NCBI GenBank assembly: GCA_964482585.1 | Contig: CAYZYO010000083.1 | Coordinates: 1 to 10,640 of the forward strand | DNA length: 10,640 nucleotides | Direction of reading: 5' to 3' | Source: CAYZYO01 sp964482585 | Lineage (GTDB): Bacteria; Bacillota; Syntrophomonadia; Syntrophomonadales; Syntrophomonadaceae | In this document: positions 1 through 6,487 of the stretch, piece after piece | Position numbering within the stretch: position 1 is the stretch's first letter | How the letters are laid out: each line of letters opens with the position of its first letter | Program-made: the position numbers and the translations under genes | The notes under the pieces: generated by a model | Seen by the model: only the letters and a program-made list of their open reading frames with translations | Databases searched by the model: none | What the model was told of the DNA's origin: nothing

Positions 1-340
1 AAAGTGGGATGAGCTGGATATTATCTTGGTGAGTGGGGATGCTTATGTCGACCATCCTACCTGGGCTTCGGCTATACTGGGGCGTTTTCTTGAACGGCAG
101 GGATACCGGGTTGGAATTATAGCTCAGCCTGACTGGAAAAGTATTGATGATTTTAAACAACTGGGAGCTCCGCGTTTGTTTTTTGGAGTATCAGCGGGTA
201 ATCTGGATTCCATGGTGAATCACTATACTGCGAATAGGAAAAAGCGGCATGATGATGTATTTTCTCCCGGGGGAAAGGCTGGTTGCAGACCAAATAGGAC
301 TACCATTGTATATTCTAACCGCCTGCGTGAAGCTGATTGA
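1..340 (+). pseudogene. ygiQ: YgiQ-type radical-SAM protein, truncated fragment
   Basis: The reading frame is open from base 2, so the gene starts outside the window; the TTG at 26 is an internal codon. The residues match the N-terminal part of the YgiQ/UPF0313 radical-SAM family: DIILVSGDAYVDHP, then a VGIIAQPDW stretch, LFFGVSAGNLDSMVN, YTANRKKRHDD, and RPNRTTIVYSNRLREA. In intact family members this is followed by a conserved GGIEASLRR stretch and then the CxxxCxxC iron-sulfur motif, in proteins of roughly 600-700 residues. Here the match stops after REA and a TGA follows one codon later; bases beyond 340 do not continue the family in any frame I read. What remains lacks the radical-SAM cluster site and cannot be a working enzyme. 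I infer a deletion or rearrangement junction near 337. The family assignment is firm; the cellular role of YgiQ is not well established. Confidence 0.85.
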
Positions 341-354
341 AATATCCGGTCTTC

Positions 355-772
355 TTACTGTCCTATATTAATTTCCCATTCCTCAGACTTAATTTCCACA
401 TTTAATACCCGGTGTAAGTTTTCACCCAGTCGTTCCCGGAATGATTTGAGGTAAAAGGATAGGTGTTTTTTTATTAAGTTCAATAACTCAAACGATTTTT
501 CTTCTTTTAGCAATACTTCTTTAAGTTCAGAAGTTAATGATTGATTAATCCATTCCTCAAACCTCCTGGCTATCTGGTAAAGATTACCCTTCCAGGAAGG
601 AAAAACATCATTGTACTCTTGAATTATTATCTCTTCATTTAGTAAAACTTTTTATGCTTCCCATGGTTTTCTGTAGTGAATTCAGACAAAGGTCCTCACA
701 GGTTACCTGAATTTCATTTAATAATTTTTTGGAATTAATAATGAGCTCTTTATGTGCTTTTGCTGTTTCCAT
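355..772 (-). pseudogene. Helix-rich protein gene broken by a one-base frameshift
   Basis: ATG at 772 is preceded by a good ribosome site (GAGGTGA, 780-786 complement). The first frame reads METAKAHKELIINSKKLLNE and continues for 45 codons to a TGA. Skipping one base in the A5 run (complement of 649-653) opens a second frame that runs to a TAA at 355-357, with stretches such as SWKGNLYQIARRFEEW and FYLKSFRERLGENLH ending in SEEWEINIGQ. The joined product would be about 138 residues, charged and helical, with no membrane segment. The shift needed is +1, and the run is not a classic slippery heptamer, so this is more likely a mutation or sequencing indel than programmed frameshifting. The C-terminal part reminds me of the helical tail of some clostridial dynamin-like GTPases, but no GTPase motifs are present and this is weak. 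It lies downstream of the fluoride riboswitch and tail to tail with the YgiQ remnant, 14 bases away. Confidence 0.55.
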
Positions 773-784
773 TGCTGTATCACC

Positions 785-892
785 TCAATAAATACATTCT
801 AAAAAGTATTCCATATATGAGCATTGTTCATAAGCATCTTTTATTTGAGGATTCTGCATAATAGGTGCTTTATGTAATTTGAACTCTTGCAT
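785..892 (-). CDS. Possible 35-residue small protein after the riboswitch
   Basis: An open frame from ATG at 892 to TGA at 785-787 reads MQEFKLHKAPIMQNPQIKDA and ends YMEYFLECIY. The frame extends upstream to another ATG at 922 that lies inside the second terminator hairpin. Its TGA overlaps the ribosome site of the gene starting at 772, as expected for translational coupling in a two-gene transcript. Against it, the only purine-rich site (AGAGG) sits directly against the ATG at 892 with no spacing. I do not recognise the sequence. The residue mix (two Cys, many aromatics) is plausible for a real small protein but does not prove it. If transcribed, it would be the first ORF after the fluoride riboswitch. 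Confidence 0.3.
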   Translation of the reverse strand: MQEFKLHKAPIMQNPQIKDAYEQCSYMEYFLECIY

Positions 893-905
893 CCTCTGAT
901 TCCAT

Positions 906-941
906 AAAAAAACTTCTACCATTCTAGTTGGCAGAAGTTTT
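906..941 (-). terminator. Second leader terminator (T2) after the fluoride riboswitch
   Basis: On the minus strand, AAAACTTCTGCC (941 to 930) pairs with GGTAGAAGTTTT (920 to 909) over 12 base pairs with a nine-base loop and a run of seven T, a textbook intrinsic terminator. One pair is G-U only if the minus strand is the RNA; on the plus strand it would be an A-C mismatch, which supports the direction. Its 5' arm can also pair with the 3' arm of the preceding terminator. Confidence 0.75.
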
Positions 942-955
942 ATTTCTTATAAATA

Positions 956-992
956 CAAAAACTCCTGCCAAAACAAACTCATTGACAGGAGT
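956..992 (-). terminator. First riboswitch terminator (T1)
   Basis: On the minus strand, ACTCCTGTC (992 to 984) pairs with GGCAGGAGT (969 to 961), nine pairs with one G-U, a 14-base loop, followed by TTTTTG. The 5' arm overlaps the GACTCC segment that closes the fluoride aptamer (988-993). Formation of the aptamer and of this terminator is therefore mutually exclusive, the usual design of a fluoride ON switch. Confidence 0.8.
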
Positions 993-1046
993 CATTAGCC
1001 CCAAAGGGTGGTTCTCGGCGGACTCCATCACCGATTCCTGATACTC
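985..1046 (-). promoter_or_regulatory. Fluoride riboswitch (crcB RNA motif)
   Basis: Read on the minus strand, the segment carries the conserved parts of the crcB/fluoride aptamer in order: GGTGATGGAGTCCGCC (1032 down to 1017), an ACC, a short CCC/GGG hairpin, then GGCTAATGACTCCTGTC. GGAGTC (1026-1021) pairs with GACTCC (993-988), and GGTG pairs with CGCC in the first hairpin, as in the family. Known members bind fluoride with magnesium ions and usually turn on fluoride exporters (CrcB/Fluc or EriC-F) by preventing a terminator. Here the terminator overlap is present, but no exporter gene follows in the window; the next ORFs are a 35-codon frame and a frameshifted gene. It may be an orphan left after gene loss, or it may control a new fluoride-responsive gene. 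Confidence 0.88.
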
Positions 1047-1051
1047 GTATT

Positions 1052-1080
1052 AGTTTAACCTGTAGTAATATAATAGTCAA
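1052..1080 (-). promoter_or_regulatory. Promoter of the fluoride riboswitch leader
   Basis: The minus strand has TTGACT (1080-1075), a 17-base spacer and TAAACT (1057-1052). This is a good sigma-A type -35 box with a moderate -10 box. Transcription would start near 1045, about a dozen bases before the aptamer, which is where a riboswitch promoter is expected. Confidence 0.65.
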
Positions 1081-1209
1081 GGTTAGCTGTTTTAATAAAC
1101 GTATCAATATATTAAATCCACTACGAAAAGTAGTATTTATACATGATCTACGTTGGTCAGTTGGGGAAACCTTAGTCACGCCCTAAATATCGTTATTATT
1201 TGGCTGACA

Positions 1210-1346
1210 GGAGACTAAAGTCTCCTCTACGGTATAAGATAAGAACTGAAGTCGCTCTCTACGGTTTAATAATTGGAGCTTGGGGTAGAAGAGTTCACAT
1301 GTGCTTTCGCCTCACCGATGGCAGTAAGCTGGAGACTAAAGTGTCC
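1210..1346 (-). repeat. Cluster of REP-like palindromes
   Basis: Read on the minus strand, a GTAG foot is followed by AGGAGACTTTAGTCTCC (1230 down to 1210), a near-perfect hairpin. A second, decayed copy in the same direction (GTAGAGAGCGACTTCAGTTC) occupies 1262 to 1243. A partial third copy, GGAGACTAAAGTGTCC, is on the plus strand at 1331-1346. The GTAG foot and short imperfect palindrome are typical of REP units moved by RAYT (Y1-type) transposases; no such transposase is in the window. Closely related units recur at 10031-10100. The surrounding stretch 1081-1460 holds no gene I can support. Confidence 0.7.
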
Positions 1347-1446
1347 TTGTCGGACAAGAATTCTTATGATAATAAAAAGCTATTAGGTAAAATCCTTAAC
1401 TAAGAGTACGATTTACAGTGGTTTTCTCACATGTCTATACTATTAT

Positions 1447-1492
1447 GCAAAAATATAACAAAACCCGATCCCGGCTTAAAGGGATCGGGTTT
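1447..1492 (-). terminator. Terminator of the SLH-protein gene
   Basis: AAACCCGATCCC (complement of 1481-1492) pairs with GGGATCGGGTTT (complement of 1461-1472) over 12 perfect base pairs with an eight-base loop. On the minus strand it is followed by a T-rich tract, TTTTGTTATATTTTT. It begins 14 bases after the stop codon of the SLH gene. Confidence 0.9.
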
Positions 1493-1506
1493 AAAATTTC
1501 TGGTAA

Positions 1507-3036
1507 TTAGTAAGTAATAATAGAAGTGTACCAAATGCCGCTTTGTTTAATCAGGAAGGTGTGTTTACCACTGATCTGATCGTTGGTTTTGAACCACAGG
1601 GTTGAATCGCTGTTGGCAGTAAGCTCGACTACTTCGCCATCGGGTTTGATCTGGTACATATAATCGAAGTCAGATAGGTCTAGATTTCCCAGCTGGTATT
1701 CGATATAGTTATTGCCATCGTATTCCCCTTCATTGCCGGTAGCAGAAGCTAATACGGCACTGGGAGCAGTCCAGTCGAGAACAGCTTCATAGATGTTATC
1801 TTCTTTATCTACAGCCCGTAGAGTATATTCTCCAGATTCTTTCTGCACATTGAACCATAAGGTGCTGTCAGTATTAGGTGTAAGATTTACTGCTGGGTCA
1901 TCGCCTTTTTGCACAGTAATTGATTCTACATTATCCTGGTGCAGGCTGATTACTCTGTCATCTACTACTAAAACAAATTCTTCATAAACCTTGTTTTCAT
2001 GAATTCCTACATTGCCACTCTCTTCGAATATTCCTGCAACAATTGTTTCTTTTTCTATTACGGTAACTTCACAGGTGGCCGAATCACTTAATTCTCCACT
2101 TGTTGCAGTAGCGGTAATAATAACCGTACCTGTCTTGTCTTCAGCTGCAGTAACTACTCCGTCTTCAACAGTGGCTAGAGAAGTATCACTGCTGGACCAG
2201 GTAATACTATTATCACTGCTACCATCAGGATATTTGACAGTGGCGTCAAGGGTTATAGACTTGCCCTGTTCAACCTGTGCTGTTTCCGGTAAATCTATTG
2301 CTATAGTATCTTCCTTATCCAGCAGGCGCTGCAGTATAGTTGCCATTTCTGCCCGGGTAATAGCGCTGTTAGGATTGAACTTTCCATTAGGAGTCCCTTT
2401 AAGAATTCCCTCCTGATACAGTGCTAATATGTAGCCAACATCTTCTTTAGAAATTAGAATACCATCTTTAAAAGGCATGTCAGAAGCATCTACCGGTTCT
2501 AATCCCAGGGCCTTGGCAATCATCACTGCAGTCTGGGCTCTGGCTGCCTGTACACCCGAATGGAAACGGTTCAGGTTGATAATACCCTTATAGGCAGCTT
2601 TGCCGGCATCTGCCCGAACCCATGCCGGTAAACACGATATTTTATCCTGGTCTTCATCTACAATAGTGTCATTGTCCTCGGCAATTCGCATTACCAGAAC
2701 CAGGGCCTCAGCCTGGGTGAGTTTCTGGTCGGGTTTAAAAGACCCATCGGGATAGCCTTTAAATAACCCGATAACAGTCATTTTTTCAATACAAGGGGCT
2801 GCCCAGTGGCGAGAGATATCGGGAAAATTTACCTTTTTACTCTCCTGGAAATCCTTCTTAAAATAGACCTGGTATTGTTTTTGTAATGACTTATTAACCA
2901 GTTTCTGTACCTGCTGCTTCTGGGCTTTTTTCAATTGGCCCGGGGGAATGTGGTTGTCTGGCTTAGCCAATACGGTTCCGGTAGATAATACAACCGTCAG
3001 CAGTAATGCCAGTACTAATGTTAAGCCTTTCTTCAT
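1507..3036 (-). CDS. Exported S-layer-homology protein with Ig-like domain
   Basis: This 509-residue protein is predicted to be exported and held on the cell wall. Residues 1-24 are a signal peptide (MKKG, a hydrophobic core, likely cut after TVLA). A basic stretch at about 35-65 precedes three SLH modules: about 71-118 (FPDISRHWAAPCIEKM and GYPDGSFKPDQ), about 135-180 (a weaker copy) and about 188-240 (GTPNGKFNPNSAITRAEM). SLH modules bind pyruvylated wall polysaccharide. Residues about 246-327 form a bacterial Ig-like (BIG2) domain, with ITWSSSDTSLATV as its signature. The C-terminal 180 residues hold two copies of an unrecognised module, visible as NLTPNTDSTLWF (384-395) and ELTANSDSTLWF (471-482). 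ATG at 3036 has an ideal ribosome site (AAGGAGG, 3044-3050 complement, seven-base spacing). The gene stands alone between two terminators. SLH and BIG2 calls are firm; the ligand or structural role of the C-terminal modules is unknown. Confidence 0.93.
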   Translation of the reverse strand: MKKGLTLVLALLLTVVLSTGTVLAKPDNHIPPGQLKKAQKQQVQKLVNKSLQKQYQVYFKKDFQESKKVNFPDISRHWAAPCIEKMTVIGLFKGYPDGSFKPDQKLTQAEALVLVMRIAEDNDTIVDEDQDKISCLPAWVRADAGKAAYKGIINLNRFHSGVQAARAQTAVMIAKALGLEPVDASDMPFKDGILISKEDVGYILALYQEGILKGTPNGKFNPNSAITRAEMATILQRLLDKEDTIAIDLPETAQVEQGKSITLDATVKYPDGSSDNSITWSSSDTSLATVEDGVVTAAEDKTGTVIITATATSGELSDSATCEVTVIEKETIVAGIFEESGNVGIHENKVYEEFVLVVDDRVISLHQDNVESITVQKGDDPAVNLTPNTDSTLWFNVQKESGEYTLRAVDKEDNIYEAVLDWTAPSAVLASATGNEGEYDGNNYIEYQLGNLDLSDFDYMYQIKPDGEVVELTANSDSTLWFKTNDQISGKHTFLIKQSGIWYTSIITY

Positions 3037-3170
3037 AATTGTCCCTCCTTTACTATTCTTATAGATATATGCGCAGGGAAAGTTTACTATTTAAGGGTCA
3101 AAATAATTTTTTAATAATTGCTTCATGATTAGCTAAAACCTTTTTGCAGATTTTACTGTATTGAAAGGAT

Positions 3171-3200
3171 AAAAAAACGGGTTATTATATTAATCACCCG
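3171..3200 (-). terminator. Terminator after the 505-residue exported protein gene
   Basis: On the minus strand, CGGGTGATTA and TAATAACCCG form an imperfect stem (five G/C-rich pairs, one mismatch, four A/T pairs) followed by seven T. It lies about 70 bases past the stop codon at 3270 and within the 233-base spacer 3037-3269, where I see no gene. Confidence 0.7.
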
Positions 3201-3269
3201 GCTTTACCAGTAAATTTGTGCTAAGCATTAGGCCAGGCAGAGTATAACCCTGTATTTAAAACCACATCC

Positions 3270-4787
3270 CTATTTCTTATATGCTGTTATTCCGTTAAAA
3301 TCCATGTATTCTTTTTTAGCAGCCATTAGTTTCTGCAGGTATGGACTGCTGCTACCGGTGTTATTTTTCAATAATGCCTGCAGGTAAAAAAGATCGTTAT
3401 AAGTCAGATATGGATAATCCACTGCTCCGAAACTTCCATCTGCATAGTAACAATAATGCAGGTTGCTATCTTCTTTAATCCATGAGTCACAGGTGATCTC
3501 TATTCCTTTTAATAATCTGTTGCCTAAAACCATCCATGAAGGCTCTGCAGTTATTTTGCCCAACTTGTAGAGAAACCGGATTTCATTTAACTGATGATTA
3601 AGAGAACTGTGTGGTAAGCGGTAGTTTTCTTCTTCATGATAATAGTCCTGTACCAGCCATCCTTCCCCTCCCCTGGAATCGAAAACACTATAATGATGTT
3701 TAGCAGCAAAGCATTTAAAGAAATTTCCATATTGCCGAGCATAGTCCAAAAATTTTTCTTCACCAAATTTTTTATAAGCCTCGATAAATAAAATGCCCAG
3801 ATCAGTATTAAACCTGGTATCACAGAAACCCGCCTTTATTCCATATTCTTCATAAAGCCAATTGCTCCTGGGATGAGATTTGATGTAGCCTTCTTTTTCC
3901 ATATTCTGTGCCTGGATATACAGTTGGGCATAACCCAAATCATCTGCAGCTCTGCTTCCACCGGTTTGAATAAAACCTGATACTATATATCCTCCCGGGT
4001 GTTTCCAGTAACTATTCCTTTCGCAGGGAGTATAGGTTGCAGGAGTTGTATAATAGGCTCCATTCATTAACCACCGGTTTTCTTTTACATAGCTGTACCC
4101 GGGCCATATTTGCTTAATCGAACCATAATCCCAATCAATTAAGGGGCTATCTGATTCTAAGGCCCATATTTCACCCCAGGTACCAGGTTTATTCAAGAAA
4201 AATAGCTCTAATTTAAATCCCCGGGCTGTTTTAGTTACCTTGATCTTCCCACTCAAGTGATCAAGAGCCTTTACCACTCCCTGCCCTAAATCCTGATACA
4301 GAAAAGGCTGGTTTAATATAATGTGTTTATTATCTATGGTTAAAAATAAATCTGTAACCGGTAGGTTTCCACTGGCAAGTTTTTGTTCTTCCCATTTGCC
4401 CGCGGATTCATTGTAATAGGTAAGGGTTCCATTTATTCCTTCATAATTGATTACATAATTTAGGTTTTCTGCTCCATCTTTAAAAGTAATTTTATCATGC
4501 CAATAGACATCTCCATTGTGAAATAGAAATTCTCTGCTCTTTATTTGTATAGTCTCCCGGTGATGTTCTTTACACCTAACCGCAGCCATTTCTAATTGCA
4601 AAGTAGTATAAGGATTTTCGATTCCCTTTTGAATGTAGACTTTATTAGGAGGGGAAAAGTTGACAGCACAAAATCTTTCTATTCTATTTGAAATAGCTCC
4701 GGGAAATATTTGCAGCTCTAGAACAGCATAAGTTATTATTCCAGCCAGAATTGTGGCTGCCAGTATCGCGGTCAATCTTTTCGTCAT
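3270..4787 (-). CDS. Membrane-anchored exported protein, possible alpha/alpha-toroid enzyme
   Basis: A 505-residue protein with an N-terminal hydrophobic segment (about 5-28) after a short basic start, so an uncleaved anchor or signal peptide; the rest should be outside the cell. I do not recognise a named family with certainty. Residues about 80-200 look beta-rich. Residues about 275-475 look like paired helices with conserved-looking aromatic and acidic positions: ADDLGYAQLYIQ (280-291), FNTDLGILFIEAYKKFG (326-342), GWLVQDYYH (376-384), HSSLNHQLNEIRFLYKLGK (393-411), YNDLFYLQALL (463-473). The SLN...LYKLGK region and overall order resemble the C-terminal domain of glucuronyl C5-epimerases and other (alpha/alpha) barrel enzymes acting on polysaccharides. 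That likeness is from memory and weak. The ATG at 4787 has only a modest ribosome site (GAGTGAG). It is followed by a terminator and appears monocistronic. Its place beside an SLH protein would suit a cell-surface role, but that is inference. Confidence 0.8.
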   Translation of the reverse strand: MTKRLTAILAATILAGIITYAVLELQIFPGAISNRIERFCAVNFSPPNKVYIQKGIENPYTTLQLEMAAVRCKEHHRETIQIKSREFLFHNGDVYWHDKITFKDGAENLNYVINYEGINGTLTYYNESAGKWEEQKLASGNLPVTDLFLTIDNKHIILNQPFLYQDLGQGVVKALDHLSGKIKVTKTARGFKLELFFLNKPGTWGEIWALESDSPLIDWDYGSIKQIWPGYSYVKENRWLMNGAYYTTPATYTPCERNSYWKHPGGYIVSGFIQTGGSRAADDLGYAQLYIQAQNMEKEGYIKSHPRSNWLYEEYGIKAGFCDTRFNTDLGILFIEAYKKFGEEKFLDYARQYGNFFKCFAAKHHYSVFDSRGGEGWLVQDYYHEEENYRLPHSSLNHQLNEIRFLYKLGKITAEPSWMVLGNRLLKGIEITCDSWIKEDSNLHYCYYADGSFGAVDYPYLTYNDLFYLQALLKNNTGSSSPYLQKLMAAKKEYMDFNGITAYKK

Positions 4788-4919
4788 TATTTCTCACTCA
4801 TTTCAGAGCCAAATTAATCGCCTTGTAATAAGGAGTACGGTTAAAGAATAATTTTTCTTACATGAATTTTTGTATAATTGATATCATTGGGAAAATCACA
4901 CCAAACCTTGATATTATCT

Positions 4920-4950
4920 GGGACAATCCGGGTGCATCCGTGGTTAATTA
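4920..4950 (-). repeat. Possible copy of a dispersed intergenic repeat
   Basis: The minus strand reads AATTAACCACGGATGCACCC followed by GGATTGTCCC, with the short direct repeat CGGATG/CGGATT. Strings of the type AACCACGGATGCACACGGAT are common dispersed intergenic repeats in many bacterial genomes. Only one copy is in this window, so the call rests on resemblance. The rest of 4788-4988 holds no gene or clear terminator. Confidence 0.3.
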
Positions 4951-4988
4951 AAAATCTACTACCATTAATCTGTATAGCTCTATTGTAA

Positions 4989-5570
4989 TTACTTAAAGTA
5001 TTTATCAATGATTTTCTCTGCCAACCGTTTGCGGTCATTGGCTTCATTTACCAGCAGCATTACCATAAGAAACCATTTTAATAGTTCTGCCTCTTCATTA
5101 TTAAACTGTGCTGTGTGTTTTTCTATTAATTCAAGCTGGGAATCAGAAATGATTTCAAAACCACAGGGTTTGTTTTGTTCGACCTCTAGATAAACAGCAT
5201 AAACCTCTTCTATCAGCTTTTTATCATTTGCTTCCCGGGCTTTATCCAATAAAGGAGAAAAGAGTATCTCAATATCATTAATAGACAAGATTTGTTTGAG
5301 CTTATATATAGTTATTAGTAATATCATATGTTGACGGGAATACTTCTTCTTTTTTAACGGTATTAATATGCCTGCTTTACTATAATTGTTTATCATAGTC
5401 TTGGTTAATATTTTATCTTCCGGGTCTCTTTTGAAGCTGTCAAGTTTTTTATCCATAAAGGTAGTAACCTGGTCCATATATAGATCTATTTCGGGAATAT
5501 CCTGTAATTGAATCTCTATTGTCTTTGTAATATCCTCCATCAATTCGAGTAGAGTATCTTTGGTAAACAT
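4989..5570 (-). CDS. DUF1836 family protein, probable DNA-binding regulator
   Basis: A 193-residue soluble protein matching the DUF1836 family of Firmicutes. The N-terminal half carries the family pattern: IDLYMDQVTTFMDKKL (about 29-44), then LTKTMINNYSKAGILIP (about 55-71), KKKYSRQHMILLITIYKLK (about 74-92) and LSINDIEILF. The middle of this resembles the winged-helix layout of MerR-type regulators (helix, turn, 'NNY..AGIL' and a basic wing), so DNA binding is plausible but not shown. The C-terminal half is helical with a hydrophobic stretch (LLKWFLMVMLLVNEA) too short and polar-flanked to be a clear membrane anchor. ATG at 5570 has a perfect ribosome site (AGGAGG, 5577-5582 complement). It is divergent from the hemolysin-III gene, with a 131-base shared spacer that could hold its operator. 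Targets unknown. Confidence 0.88.
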   Translation of the reverse strand: MFTKDTLLELMEDITKTIEIQLQDIPEIDLYMDQVTTFMDKKLDSFKRDPEDKILTKTMINNYSKAGILIPLKKKKYSRQHMILLITIYKLKQILSINDIEILFSPLLDKAREANDKKLIEEVYAVYLEVEQNKPCGFEIISDSQLELIEKHTAQFNNEEAELLKWFLMVMLLVNEANDRKRLAEKIIDKYFK

Positions 5571-5701
5571 TTACTGCCTCCTTTTTTTAAGCATAATTGC
5601 TATATTGGGTATAATCTCTTGAACCGGGATAAAAAATAATGTAATATGTTAACAATACTATGTAGTTTTTATTACTACTTATTATAACATGGGGGTGCAA
5701 A

Positions 5702-6418
5702 ATGGTGAAGCATTACCGACAGGAGATATCAGAATTTAAAAAGGGAAAACTTGAAAAGTGGATAGCTTTGTTTAGACCGCGGGAGCCTGTGAGCGGCTTT
5801 AGCCATCTGCTGGGTGTCTTTCTTTCAGTCCTGGGGTTATATCTATTGATAAAAAATGTGCCAGTTGATGCCAGTAGCGGTTATCTATTCTCTTTATATG
5901 TATTTGGCATTAGCTTGATCCTTCTGTATACAGCTAGTTCTCTTTATCATCTGCTTAATGTTTCAAAGAAAGGTATCCAGTTTTTACGACGCATCGATCA
6001 TATGATGATATATATCCTGATTGCTGGAACCTATACTCCGATTTGTATGATTGTCCTGGAAGGATGGTGGAAATGGGTATTACTGCTGGTAGTCTGGCTG
6101 TTGGCCTTTGTAGGAATAATATTGAAAATATTCTGGTTTAATTCTCCCCGCTGGCTTTCAACTTTGTTTTATCTCCTTATGGGATGGCTGGTGGTAATTG
6201 CAATACTTCCAATATCGCAAAATATTGCAGCCGCTGGTACAGTATTTCTGGTTGTGGGAGGGTTATTATATACTTTAGGTGCTCTGATATACGCCACTAA
6301 ATGGCCGCGAATACCTCTACGCTTCTTGGGGTTTCATGAAATCTTTCACTTTTTTGTCTTGGGTGGGAGCTTTTGCCATTACTGGATGGTATTAAGGTAT
6401 GTTGTTCTTATACATTAA
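5702..6418 (+). CDS. hlyIII: Hemolysin III / PAQR family membrane protein
   Basis: A 238-residue protein with seven predicted membrane helices, the usual size of the HlyIII (YqfA/TrhA-like) branch of the PAQR superfamily. Family motifs are all present: REPVSGFSHLLG (27-38), SSLYHLL (79-85), DHMMIYILIAGTYTP (99-113), GGLLYTLGALIYATKWP (186-202) and FHEIFHFFVLGGSFCHYW (211-228). The expected metal-site residues are intact: S79/H83 (SxxxH), D99, H212 and H216 (HxxxH). Some bacterial members affect membrane lipid and energy homeostasis; the name 'hemolysin' reflects an early assay and should not be read as a toxin call. ATG at 5702 follows a GGGGGTG ribosome site. The gene is alone on the plus strand and ends in an intrinsic terminator at 6445-6471. 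Confidence 0.95.
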   Translation: MVKHYRQEISEFKKGKLEKWIALFRPREPVSGFSHLLGVFLSVLGLYLLIKNVPVDASSGYLFSLYVFGISLILLYTASSLYHLLNVSKKGIQFLRRIDHMMIYILIAGTYTPICMIVLEGWWKWVLLLVVWLLAFVGIILKIFWFNSPRWLSTLFYLLMGWLVVIAILPISQNIAAAGTVFLVVGGLLYTLGALIYATKWPRIPLRFLGFHEIFHFFVLGGSFCHYWMVLRYVVLIH

Positions 6419-6444
6419 ACATCTAGGAAAATGACAGTAGATTG

Positions 6445-6471
6445 GGTTTGACGTTCAAGCCTTACTTTTTT
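6445..6471 (+). terminator. Terminator of the hemolysin-III gene
   Basis: GGTTTGA (6445-6451) and TCAAGCC (6455-6461) form a seven-pair stem with one U-G pair and a three-base loop, followed by TTACTTTTTT. It starts about 26 bases past the stop codon. Confidence 0.75.
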
Positions 6472-6487
6472 AAGACTTCCGAACCAT

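Noticed and set aside
979..1179. 66-codon minus-strand frame
   Set aside because: It runs through the riboswitch and its promoter; no ribosome site and no protein-like composition.
1141..1185. Possible further, badly decayed REP copy (GTGACTAAGG ... ACGTAG on the minus strand)
   Set aside because: Only fragments such as GACTAA match the REP units and the hairpin is not convincing.
1200..1403. 67-codon plus-strand frame
   Set aside because: It reads straight through the REP palindromes; the peptide is a translation of the repeat.
1793..2416. Two plus-strand frames opposite the SLH gene
   Set aside because: They are antisense shadows of a clear SLH/BIG2 coding region and have no ribosome sites.
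3587..3823. 78-codon minus-strand frame
   Set aside because: Out-of-frame shadow inside the 505-residue protein gene.
4841..5047. 68-codon minus-strand frame overlapping the DUF1836 stop
   Set aside because: Its N-terminal third is the out-of-frame end of the DUF1836 gene, and its middle (NHGCTRIV) is what the common AACCACGGATGCAC-type intergenic repeat encodes by chance.
5008..5193. 61-codon plus-strand frame
   Set aside because: Antisense shadow of the DUF1836 gene.
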